NCBI RefSeq assembly: GCF_014836415.1
Contig: NZ_JACSQY010000005.1
Span: 62,001 to 126,000 of the forward strand
Source of the DNA: Sporosarcina gallistercoris
GTDB taxonomy: Bacteria; Bacillota; Bacilli; Bacillales_A; Planococcaceae
DNA: 64,000 bases
Direction: 5' to 3'
In this document: positions 56,528-64,000 of the stretch, in pieces
Position numbering within the stretch: position 1 is the first letter of the stretch
Layout of the letters: each line of letters starts with the position of its first letter
The notes under the pieces: model-generated
Told to the model about the DNA's origin: nothing
Database searches by the model: none
What the model saw: only the letters and a program-made list of their open reading frames with translations
Made by a program: the position numbers and the translations under genes

Positions 56528-57488
56528 GGTGCACCTCTTTCAGCGCCAATCCGATCGTCCGATTGAACGACGCAGGGACTATCCCGCCATCAGTAAATGT
56601 CAGAGGCTCCGGCAATAATGGGCCAGCCACCACATTCAAACGTTCAGATACTTGAATTAATAACTTATCCATCTCCGCATACTCCCCATTAAAGAGGAGA
56701 TGCGTAATCGTCGCACTGCCATTCCACATGTTATAGCGATAGAAATTCACGAGTTTTTCAAGTTCCTGCACAATCGCTCGCGGGGATAATCCAGTGGAAT
56801 CCATCGATAACCCAGTTGCCGACACATCGAGTTCCGTGGCATTCTCCAAATCGACCGGACGCATGAACTGCGGGTAGTGTTGGTGGAAAATCGATACGAC
56901 GAGCTTTCCTGCGGTAAGATCAGCTAAAAGCACATGCTCGTCCCCTGTGAACTGATGTTTTTCATGCGCCAATCGATAAAGCGCGAGCGGCGCAATATCC
57001 GCGACGACAGGTACCAATTTCGCCTCCGTTAACGCGGTCTCATATCCAATGAGCACACTTTCCTTGGAAGCGATCAAAATCGCTTCGTGTGCGTTCTTGT
57101 TCGGGTAGTAGGGCACAACGTCAAAAACCGGATCATCGAACGGCAAGTAGATCGACGACCCGATTTCTATGAAAAAGTGCCCTTTTAGTTCATCTTCCAT
57201 CACGTCTTCCGGGTACGGCACTTTCCGGATCATGACATATGTATCGGGCGCAAGGAACTGGACACTGCGTTTCGCAATGCCCCATTCCTTCGCAAGCCCG
57301 TCGAGCACAGTCGCCAACCCGGCTGAATCCACCACCCGACCGTCATGGACGGTGTTGGGCGGAAGCGGGATTTCCACCGCTTCTTCCACGGTTAATGGAT
57401 CTCCCGCTTTCAGCTTCACGTAGCGGACGGCGTCTTCTTCAATTGTAAGTGAGATGGGCCGCTTTGGGCGGGAGAATGGGAATGGCAT
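56511..57488 (-). CDS. pilM: PilM-like type IV pilus actin-fold ATPase
   Basis: Cytoplasmic actin-like protein of 325 residues that binds PilN. SLTIEEDAVRYVKLK at the start, VMIRKVPYPEDVMEDELKGHFFIE, and VLLADLTAGKLVVSIF correspond to the strand and phosphate-loop regions of the family. Smaller and more diverged than proteobacterial PilM. AAGGAG precedes the ATG. Confidence 0.85.
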   Translation of the reverse strand: MPFPFSRPKRPISLTIEEDAVRYVKLKAGDPLTVEEAVEIPLPPNTVHDGRVVDSAGLATVLDGLAKEWGIAKRSVQFLAPDTYVMIRKVPYPEDVMEDELKGHFFIEIGSSIYLPFDDPVFDVVPYYPNKNAHEAILIASKESVLIGYETALTEAKLVPVVADIAPLALYRLAHEKHQFTGDEHVLLADLTAGKLVVSIFHQHYPQFMRPVDLENATELDVSATGLSMDSTGLSPRAIVQELEKLVNFYRYNMWNGSATITHLLFNGEYAEMDKLLIQVSERLNVVAGPLLPEPLTFTDGGIVPASFNRTIGLALKEVHHASRH

Positions 57489-57517
57489 GGGTTGGCTCCT
57501 TAATATGAAATCTAAAA

Positions 57518-57994
57518 TTATTTTGCGGTTCCTTTAACAGTTGTTGCTTTTCCGCTTTCAGTAATTTCTTTACTTGTGACTTTTTCGAATTTCACTTTCT
57601 TAGTTCCGCTATAAGTACCTTCCCCATCAAAGTACGCTGCACTAGTAGTTTTGTTACCCGTTGTTCCATCTGTATTAAGTTTAGATTTAGTTACAGTTGA
57701 AGTGTCATCTAAACTTGCTTTATCCGCAAGATACCCTGAAGACACTAATTCAGATACAGTTACAGAGTCTGTGATATCTTTCGTGTCTGCATTCTCAGCA
57801 AAATAAAGACTTCCTGCAGCAATGGCTGTTTGAGCATCTGCCTTTACAGCCTTCACTCGAGTATTCTCAATAATTCCACCAATCGACGGCACAGCAATCG
57901 CTGCAATAATCCCCAAAATAACAATGACCGCAAGTAGCTCGACGAGCGTCAGCCCTTTTTCATTTTTCAACTTTTTCTGTAAAAACTTCTTCAT
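57518..57994 (-). CDS. pilA: Type IV major pilin
   Basis: Prepilin of 158 residues. The leader ends KG with Gly14; cleavage would leave Leu15 as the first residue and Glu19 at position +5, then the hydrophobic helix LLAVIVILGIIAAIAVPSI. The C-terminal half is Thr/Ser/Lys-rich, with many small residues and little hydrophobic core, and no cysteines. It has its own upstream region with a promoter-like -10 and a GAGGAGGAG site, consistent with high expression. Confidence 0.92.
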   Translation of the reverse strand: MKKFLQKKLKNEKGLTLVELLAVIVILGIIAAIAVPSIGGIIENTRVKAVKADAQTAIAAGSLYFAENADTKDITDSVTVSELVSSGYLADKASLDDTSTVTKSKLNTDGTTGNKTTSAAYFDGEGTYSGTKKVKFEKVTSKEITESGKATTVKGTAK

Positions 57995-58035
57995 TTGTTC
58001 TCCTCCTCAGTGTACGTGCTTTCGTTCTTACTGTC

Positions 58036-58066
58036 AGTATACCAAAAGTTCCGGTCATGAGGAACT
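58036..58066 (-). promoter_or_regulatory. Pilin promoter-like element with overlapping inverted repeat
   Basis: A -10 TATACT (58036-58041) lies 40 bp before the pilin start. Just upstream, AGTTCC (58061-58066) and GGAACT (58047-58052) form a 6-bp inverted repeat followed by TTTT on the minus strand. It could be a weak terminator of the pilBTC transcript, an operator, or both. The -35 region (TTCCTC) is poor. Confidence 0.4.
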
Positions 58067-58114
58067 ATTATTCTACTAATTTATGAAATTTAAATGTACA
58101 TTTAGTTTCACGTG

Positions 58115-59326
58115 TTACAAATTATCTATCTCGTTAAACAGGCTGAACATCGGCAATAAAATTGCAAGGACAATAGTCCCTACTAACCCCGCTAACAGAA
58201 CAATCATGATCGGCTCTATGAGCGCTTTCAATCGTTCAGTGGACGCATCGACTTCACTTTCGTAAAAATCCGCAACTTTCGCAAGCATTGAATCCAAAGA
58301 CCCAGTCTGCTCTCCGATGGCAATCATATGAGGGATGAGTGGTGGAAATGCCCAGTGCCCTTCCATCGGTTCAGTGAGCGAGCCGCCTCGTTCCAGCGAT
58401 TCCCGTGACTTTACAAGCACTTTCCGTACAACGGAGTTGTCGATGACTTTTTCGGTCATCGCGATTGATTGCAAAATTGGAACAGAACTCGAGAACAGCG
58501 AACTCAAAGTCCGAGTCAGCGTTGCAAGCACGGATTTCTTCACGATGTCTCCGAAAATCGGCAATCGCAGCAACAACGTATCCAGCATCATTTTACCTGC
58601 AGGATTATTTCGGATCAGATAGAATGCAATTGAGATTGCCGCAACGGTCATAACAATGACATACCAATAAGAAAGCGCAAACTCACTTGCTGACATGACG
58701 AAACGGGTCAATAACGGTAATTCCCCTCCCACGCTTGCGAACAGATCCACAAACATCGGAACGACGAATGTCAGCAAGAAAATGACGACTCCGACCGCTA
58801 CGATTCCTACAACTATTGGATATGATAGCGCAGACAACACTTTTTGACGCGTTTTGTACGCTTTTTCATAATGGATTGCCAATCTATCCAATGCATCATC
58901 CAACGTACCTGACAGCTCACCCGCTTTGATCATATTGACGACGAGCGGTTCGAACGCTTTCGGGTGCTTTGCAAATGAATCGGATAATGCGCCACCAGTC
59001 CGTAAGTCTTCATTCACTTCAGTCAAAATCTTTTTGAACTGCTTTCCTTCCACTTGCAGTGCTAGGATCCGAATCGCCTCGACGATAGTCACCCCTGCAC
59101 GGAGCAGTGTGGAAAACTGTCTTAAAAACATGATGAAATGCTGGCGTTTTACCGGCTTACCGATTTGGATGTCTTTAGTGAGTGTCGTTTCCGCCTGTTC
59201 AGTTAAATTTTTGACACGGATTCCTTCGCGTTTCAGTTTCAACGCTGCATCTCTTTTGTTATCGGCAACGACAACACCTGAACGGACTGTTTTTGCGTCT
59301 CGTCCATCATATTTAAAACGCGCCAC
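58115..59326 (-). CDS. pilC: Type IV pilus inner-membrane platform protein PilC
   Basis: Polytopic protein of 403 residues with two repeats of the T2SSF domain (FLRQFSTLLRAGVTIVEAIRIL and LTRTLSSLFSSSVPILQSIAM) and three membrane helices, including the last one near the C-terminus (IEPIMIVLLAGLVGTIVLAILLPMF in parts). It couples the motors PilB and PilT to pilin addition and removal. GTG start, two bases after the pilT stop. Confidence 0.95.
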   Translation of the reverse strand: MARFKYDGRDAKTVRSGVVVADNKRDAALKLKREGIRVKNLTEQAETTLTKDIQIGKPVKRQHFIMFLRQFSTLLRAGVTIVEAIRILALQVEGKQFKKILTEVNEDLRTGGALSDSFAKHPKAFEPLVVNMIKAGELSGTLDDALDRLAIHYEKAYKTRQKVLSALSYPIVVGIVAVGVVIFLLTFVVPMFVDLFASVGGELPLLTRFVMSASEFALSYWYVIVMTVAAISIAFYLIRNNPAGKMMLDTLLLRLPIFGDIVKKSVLATLTRTLSSLFSSSVPILQSIAMTEKVIDNSVVRKVLVKSRESLERGGSLTEPMEGHWAFPPLIPHMIAIGEQTGSLDSMLAKVADFYESEVDASTERLKALIEPIMIVLLAGLVGTIVLAILLPMFSLFNEIDNL

Positions 59327-59328
59327 GA

Positions 59329-60366
59329 TTACGATTCCTCCTGCAAGTATGGCTCAGCGGTATCATAACTGATCACTCCGCCATCCAATAACTCTTTAAC
59401 AGATGCGCTCATCATATGCATCCCTGCTGCACGATTTGTTTGAATGACATTCGGGATCTGATGGACCTTTTCCGAACGGATCAAGTTTGCGACTGCTGCA
59501 TTTTTAATCATCAGCTCCGTCGCTGCACGTCTTCCTGAGCGGTCTTTAGTGGGCAATAGCCTTTGTGATAACACCGCAGTCAATACACCAGCGAGCTGGA
59601 CACGTATTTGAGCCTGTTGACCATGCGGGAACACATCGATTATGCGGTCGATTGTCGATGCGGCACTCCATGTGTGAAGTGTTGCGAGAACCAGATGTCC
59701 GGTTTCAGCAGCTGTAATCGCAGTGGAGATCGTCTCTAAATCACGCATTTCACCTACAAGAATGACATCCGGATCCTGGCGTAATGCAGCACGTAATCCG
59801 TCTGCAAACGAATCCGTATCAAAGCCGACTTCCCGTTGATCCACAATGCTTGACCCATGACTGTGCATGTACTCAATCGGATCTTCGAGCGTCAGAATAT
59901 GTTTTCGTGACGTCTGATTCAAGTAATCGATCATCGATGCTAGCGTTGTGGATTTACCTGATCCCGTCGGTCCGGTCACAAGGATGAGTCCTTGCTTGGT
60001 TTCTGCTAATGTTTTCAGAATACCGGGCATCTGTAAGGAATCGATTGTCGGTATGTCTGTTGGAATCGTACGAAACGCTAGAGAAGTTACACCTCGTTGT
60101 TGAAAGGCATTGACACGGAAACGCGCTACGTTCGGCACCTCATAAGAATAGTCAATCTGCCCTTGTTCCTTAAACGCGGTAAATAATTTATCAGGGACCG
60201 TTGCTTGAGCAACTCCCATCGTGAACCGTTCATCTATCAGTTCACTACCGAACCGTTTCAAATCTCCATTAATACGAAAGACTGGCGGAGAGTCTATCGT
60301 CATGTGAATGTCAGAAGCATGAAGTTCAACCGCCTTCGTCAATAATTCATCGATCTGTTGTTTCAT
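59329..60366 (-). CDS. pilT: Pilus retraction ATPase PilT
   Basis: Hexameric ATPase of 345 residues that depolymerises the pilus. ASDIHMTIDSPPVFRINGDL at the start, Walker A GPTGSGKST (132-140), Walker B DVILVGEMRDLET, and the His box VLATLHTWSAAST are conserved. A true PilT implies retractile pili and possible twitching. ATG 60366 has GGAGGGG at better spacing than GTG 60369. Confidence 0.96.
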   Translation of the reverse strand: MKQQIDELLTKAVELHASDIHMTIDSPPVFRINGDLKRFGSELIDERFTMGVAQATVPDKLFTAFKEQGQIDYSYEVPNVARFRVNAFQQRGVTSLAFRTIPTDIPTIDSLQMPGILKTLAETKQGLILVTGPTGSGKSTTLASMIDYLNQTSRKHILTLEDPIEYMHSHGSSIVDQREVGFDTDSFADGLRAALRQDPDVILVGEMRDLETISTAITAAETGHLVLATLHTWSAASTIDRIIDVFPHGQQAQIRVQLAGVLTAVLSQRLLPTKDRSGRRAATELMIKNAAVANLIRSEKVHQIPNVIQTNRAAGMHMMSASVKELLDGGVISYDTAEPYLQEES

Positions 60367-60381
60367 CACGATATCCCCTCC

Positions 60382-62037
60382 TTATTCAGGCAACGCAACG
60401 CGAAGCACTTCTTCCGTCGTTGTCAATCCTTGCTTCACTTTATCCAGTCCATCATCGATCAAAAAGATCGTTCCACTGTTAACTGCGGCTTCTCGCATTT
60501 TAGCGGGAGTCGCGTTGCTGTTGATCAATTCCCGCATCGCGTCGTCGATCAGCAACACTTCGTGAATCGCAACACGCCCTCGATAACCCGTCATGTTACA
60601 AGCTGCACATCCTGACCCGCGATTGATTTCCTCTATCGTCATACCGCGTTTCGCAAAAATCTCCTGCTCACGTACAGATGCTGGCATTTTTTTGCCGCAG
60701 TCCCTACATACTTTCCGAATAAGACGTTGCGCAACGACTGCGTTGAGTGACGCTGTAACTAGAAACGGTTCGACACCCATATCGAGCAATCGAGTGATGG
60801 ATGCAATAGAATCGTTCGTGTGGATAGTACTGAGTACTAAATGTCCAGTCAGAGAAGCACGAATGGCAATTTCGACCGTATCCCGATCTCGGATCTCTCC
60901 GACCATCACGATGTCAGGATCTTGTCGCAAGATCGACCGTAGACCCGTTGCAAAGGTCAACCCTACGTTTTGATTGACCTGGATTTGGTTGACACCTGAA
61001 AGCTGGTACTCGACGGGGTCTTCAACGGTAATGATATTGACTTCTTCGCGATTCAATTTGTTCAGTGCCGCATATAACGTCGACGACTTACCAGATCCCG
61101 TTGGACCAGATATGAGTACGATGCCGTTCGGCCGATTGATTTCCGCTAAAAACCGTTCTAAATTCAGCGCATTGAATCCGAGTTTCTTCAAATCACTCAA
61201 CGAACTGCTCAAATCCAAAATCCGCATGACGATCTTTTCCCCGAAAATAGTAGGTAAAGTCGATACCCGCAAATCGATTGGACGGAAATCGATTGTTGTC
61301 TTAATACGCCCATCTTGAGGTAAGCGCTGTTCGGTTATATCTAAATTAGCAAGAATCTTAATGCGAGCGGTAAGCATGCCCTGCATGTGCTTAGGAAGAA
61401 CACGCTCCGTTTTCAGCATCCCATCTAACCGGTAGCGGATCACGAGCTCATTTTCCTGGGGATCCAAATGGATATCACTCGCTTTTTGAGCGACTGCAGA
61501 GACCATTAACTGATTCACCAAGCGAACGATAGGGGAATCGAGATCTGTCAGTTCTTCTTGCTGCTTCGTTTCTTCAGGCTGATCAATGAAAATATCTTCG
61601 AACGATTCGTCTTCGTAATACTTGGAAATCGTTCGAAGTATATCGTCTTTTGAAGCAATTGCCGTTTCAATATGGAACCCCGTTGATAAGCGCAGATCTT
61701 CGATTGTCAAATAGTCCATCGGGTCGCTCATTGCAACAAACAACCGATCGCCATCCGCTTTCAACGGAACCAGCAAGTTACGTTTCGCAAATTCCTTAGG
61801 TACAATATTGAACAGTTTCGGATCGAACGGATACCTGAACAAATTGATATGAGGAATCCCGAGTTGGAATTCCAATACTTCGATGAGTTGTTGTTCTGTA
61901 ATGTATCCTCGCCCAAGCAAGGCATCGCCAAGTCGTTGGTCTCGAGGCTTTTCCGCCAATGCCATGTCGAGCTGAACATCTGTAATCAGTCCTGACTCAA
62001 CAAGTAAATCCCCTAACCGTTTTCGTGGTGCCGCCAT
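60382..62037 (-). CDS. pilB: Pilus extension ATPase PilB
   Basis: Hexameric ATPase of 551 residues powering assembly. N-terminal MshEN-type region (LGDLLVESGLITDVQLDMAL, repeated at LGDALLGRGYITEQQLIEVL), which binds c-di-GMP in some relatives. Walker A GPTGSGKSST at 311-320, VEDPVEYQLSGVNQIQVN, Walker B DIVMVGEIRDRDT, and a four-cysteine zinc site (CRDC and CAAC). GGAGGGGG precedes the ATG; pilT follows after 15 bp. Confidence 0.96.
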   Translation of the reverse strand: MAAPRKRLGDLLVESGLITDVQLDMALAEKPRDQRLGDALLGRGYITEQQLIEVLEFQLGIPHINLFRYPFDPKLFNIVPKEFAKRNLLVPLKADGDRLFVAMSDPMDYLTIEDLRLSTGFHIETAIASKDDILRTISKYYEDESFEDIFIDQPEETKQQEELTDLDSPIVRLVNQLMVSAVAQKASDIHLDPQENELVIRYRLDGMLKTERVLPKHMQGMLTARIKILANLDITEQRLPQDGRIKTTIDFRPIDLRVSTLPTIFGEKIVMRILDLSSSLSDLKKLGFNALNLERFLAEINRPNGIVLISGPTGSGKSSTLYAALNKLNREEVNIITVEDPVEYQLSGVNQIQVNQNVGLTFATGLRSILRQDPDIVMVGEIRDRDTVEIAIRASLTGHLVLSTIHTNDSIASITRLLDMGVEPFLVTASLNAVVAQRLIRKVCRDCGKKMPASVREQEIFAKRGMTIEEINRGSGCAACNMTGYRGRVAIHEVLLIDDAMRELINSNATPAKMREAAVNSGTIFLIDDGLDKVKQGLTTTEEVLRVALPE

Positions 62038-62062
62038 TATAAATCCCCCTCCAACCCGGGTG

Positions 62063-63487
62063 TTACTTGATCAAATTACCGCCTTTATCGTATTGATATC
62101 CTTCTTCTCCAGGCTTCGCCATAGGTTTCCCATCATCCTGTTCTGCAGGATCACCAGGATTTCCAGATGGTTCGTTGCTTCCTGAAGGTTTCTCTCCATT
62201 GGATGAGCCTCCAGTTGAACCCTGGTTCGAAGTCGAATCATTTCCCGAACTCGAATCGCCGTTGCCCGTGGCGGAATCAGAATCATTCCCCGTGCCGTTG
62301 TTTTCAGAAGAATCGGTCCGAGACTCATTTCCCAAGTCCGTCTCTGCTTCAACTAAAGGTAGCTGTTCGACGCGGGAAACCGGCGGATAAAAATCTTCCG
62401 ATACAGATTCAGTAGTTAGCAGAGTGCCGTCTTCCATGATTTTACGCTGCACAATCACTTCGAAACCATCTTTGCCCGGCTCTGCAACACGAACTTGTCC
62501 TCGGGATAGGTCCTCACTATATTGAACGACAGTTTTCGGTTCGAATTTGTGCGTTTCTGCGACGTATGGCTTGTATTCATAACGAAGTGGCATTCCTTCG
62601 ATGGAAATGTTCAGGGATCCACTTTCCCAATTTGCATGCACTGTATAAGAGGTGTAATTCGGATTTGTCATTACATAATCGAGACCAAGCTGTGCATTTA
62701 TGGCCGCTTCGAATCCAGGTTCAATCCCTTGGGTCAGTTCATGACGGATTGTACGATCTTCAATCCAGAAGTTCGTCTGTAACGAAGCACGGTATAGGGT
62801 AGAAGCAAGAACCGTGAGTTCCTCTTCATCCAATAATCCAGGCTGTGTATTCTCAATGAATTCAAGAAGTGAAAATGGTGTTTTCGGTTCCATTTCACTT
62901 CCATCCAACTCACTGAGCAAATCGAGCATCGGAGCTGTCAAACCGTCAACCTCAGTGGAAGCCGAAGCAATTACAGTAGGTGTCTGTGTCGATTCAAGAT
63001 AATCGGTCAATATAATGGATTGCGGCATGATTCCTGATTCCAGTTTCTCGCTAATTCCATTGGCGATCGATTGAAGTTCCGACTCATTGAATGCAAGCAT
63101 AGGCAATTGCTGCTGTAACAACGTGCGAAGCCCATCTTCAGAAACCGTCGCGATCAATGAATTCTCTGCTTCGGATTTAGCTTTTTCAATCGTTGCAGAA
63201 GGATTATATTCGACCAGCTCTACAGGCAATGGAATGGTTGCATCTTGGTAGAGTAAATCCACCTGCAGTTTATCCTGCATCCCTAGCAAATCAGATGTCA
63301 ATTTAATTTCCGCTTCCTTATCCGTCTGCTTCGAAAGGTTAAACGGTCCTGCGTATGTATGGTCTCCAAACCGTTTGCCGAAGATTAGGGTTTCCGCAGC
63401 AAACGACCCAGCAGACGCAATTCCAAAAAACAGTAAAGAAGCGCCCATAATGCTTAAAAAATATGTGATGACTGTTCGATTACCCAC
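62063..63487 (-). CDS. Secreted G5/VanW-like protein with low-complexity tail
   Basis: Extracytoplasmic protein of 474 residues. An N-terminal hydrophobic helix (about 8-30) is a signal or anchor. The middle (about 230-330) resembles VanW-type folds (TLYRASLQTNFWIEDRT, GLDYVMTNPNYTSYTVHANW). Residues about 345-400 look like a G5 domain (KTVVQYSEDLSRGQVRVAEPG, then GFEVIVQRKIMEDGTLL). The last 90 residues are Ser/Gly/Asn/Asp-rich. GTG start after GGGGAGGCG. It stands just before pilB and is probably cotranscribed; a role in pilus passage or anchoring at the wall is a guess. Confidence 0.65.
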   Translation of the reverse strand: MGNRTVITYFLSIMGASLLFFGIASAGSFAAETLIFGKRFGDHTYAGPFNLSKQTDKEAEIKLTSDLLGMQDKLQVDLLYQDATIPLPVELVEYNPSATIEKAKSEAENSLIATVSEDGLRTLLQQQLPMLAFNESELQSIANGISEKLESGIMPQSIILTDYLESTQTPTVIASASTEVDGLTAPMLDLLSELDGSEMEPKTPFSLLEFIENTQPGLLDEEELTVLASTLYRASLQTNFWIEDRTIRHELTQGIEPGFEAAINAQLGLDYVMTNPNYTSYTVHANWESGSLNISIEGMPLRYEYKPYVAETHKFEPKTVVQYSEDLSRGQVRVAEPGKDGFEVIVQRKIMEDGTLLTTESVSEDFYPPVSRVEQLPLVEAETDLGNESRTDSSENNGTGNDSDSATGNGDSSSGNDSTSNQGSTGGSSNGEKPSGSNEPSGNPGDPAEQDDGKPMAKPGEEGYQYDKGGNLIK

Positions 63488-63522
63488 GTACTAGACGCCT
63501 CCCCTCAAAATTCTTATTACGG

Positions 63523-63771
63523 TCAATTATGCGTTTTCGCTTCCTGTTGCTTCGAAAGCAAGACTGCTGTCGCGAAGGATAACCCAAGGATGACAAGCAA
63601 GGCGTACCATAATGACATCGTTTGTGACACTAGCATTGCTAGGAATGCTGTTGATGTACCGAGTAGGACGATCCAATTAGCGATGATTGGTAGTCTTTTT
63701 AGCCGTATCAGCAAATAAGAGATAACATAAACAGTTAATGAGACAGCAATTAAAAATAAAAAAGGTGCCAA
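63523..63771 (-). CDS. Small membrane protein upstream of the pilus genes
   Basis: I do not recognise this protein. The 82 residues contain three hydrophobic helices (APFLFLIAVSLTVYVISYLL, NWIVLLGTSTAFLAMLV, MSLWYALLVILGLSFATAVL) and a short charged tail. TTG start with GAGGAGG upstream. It sits between the partial gene at the edge and the G5 gene, all in one direction. Confidence 0.7.
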   Translation of the reverse strand: MAPFLFLIAVSLTVYVISYLLIRLKRLPIIANWIVLLGTSTAFLAMLVSQTMSLWYALLVILGLSFATAVLLSKQQEAKTHN

Positions 63772-63788
63772 GATGAACCTCCTCGAAA

Positions 63789-64000
63789 TTATTTATATAT
63801 TACATCTATTACTGGTTCAAGCCAGTTAACTGTAAAACTTGTATCCACACTATTATTAAGACATTGCTTTAAAACTTCTGATTTACTACTTAGCTTAGTA
63901 ATATTTGAACCATTGAACTTATTATTCGATGGAATGTCAAGTAAATACAGATGACCTGAATCTCCAAATTTAATTTTCCCTGCATTTAAGTTCCCTGCAA
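63789..64000 (-). CDS. C-terminal fragment of an unknown protein, cut by the window edge
   Basis: Reading leftward from the edge gives 69 uninterrupted codons ending in TAA at 63789-63791, 18 bp before the next gene's start. The fragment is rich in Asn, Ser and Lys and ends in SFTVNWLEPVIDVIYK. It has no start in the window. The DNA is clearly more AT-rich than its neighbours. Position, direction and composition suggest an extracellular or pilus-associated protein, but this is a guess. Confidence 0.6.
   Translation of the reverse strand, partial: AGNLNAGKIKFGDSGHLYLLDIPSNNKFNGSNITKLSSKSEVLKQCLNNSVDTSFTVNWLEPVIDVIYK

Overview
The window looks like a chromosomal segment of a spore-forming Planococcaceae, most likely Sporosarcina or a close relative. 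The evidence is gene order and content. Local order matches Bacillus in several blocks: hisS-aspS-6S RNA-tcdA; relA-dtd-amidase; secDF-comN-spoVB; ruvAB-queA-tgt-yajC; rplU-prp-rpmA-spo0B-obg-pheBA; minCD-mreBCD-radC-maf-spoIIB-comC. Sporulation genes are present (spoVB, spo0B, spoIVFA/FB, a SafA-like LysM protein, a SpoIIB-like protein). Shine-Dalgarno sites are strong, and GTG and TTG starts are frequent. No phage, insertion sequence or CRISPR array was found. This is inference from sequence reading; no database search was run.

Layout. 1-15.7 kb holds accessory and housekeeping genes: RsmJ-like methyltransferase and bacilliredoxin, an uncharacterised protein, CvfC-like HEAT protein, ABC-F ATPase, POT peptide transporter, DUF1646 membrane protein, proline dehydrogenase, a chemoreceptor, MarR regulator with a lipid kinase, threonine deaminase and a semialdehyde dehydrogenase. 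15.8-17.9 kb is selD-mnmH, the pair needed to make 2-selenouridine in tRNA. 18.0-18.4 kb is a 40-bp tandem array between convergent genes. 18.4-30.8 kb carries tcdA, a 6S RNA, aspS, hisS behind a T-box, a cell-wall amidase, dtd, relA, apt, recJ and a LapA-like protein. 30.8-40.1 kb has secDF, comN, spoVB, a DUF421 protein, yajC, tgt, queA and ruvBA.

40.2-54.3 kb is spore coat, aromatic synthesis, ribosome, division and shape: a CotS-like kinase with the SafA-like protein, pheA-pheB, obg, spo0B, rpmA-prp-rplU, spoIVFB-spoIVFA, minD-minC, mreD-mreC-mreB, radC, maf and a SpoIIB-like gene. 54.4-63.8 kb is a type IV pilus locus transcribed leftward: small membrane protein, G5/VanW-like secreted protein, pilB, pilT, pilC, pilin, pilM, pilN, pilO, comC. 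A gene cut by the right edge lies upstream of it.

Functional links. RelA, the 6S RNA, the T-box and the L21 leader all tie growth to nutrient state. Prp lies between L21 and L27 and is expected to trim the N-terminal extension seen on L27. ComC lies at the end of the pilus operon and is expected to process its pilin. The least explained items are the 40-bp array, the accessory genes in front of the pilus operon, and the 217-residue protein near the left end.
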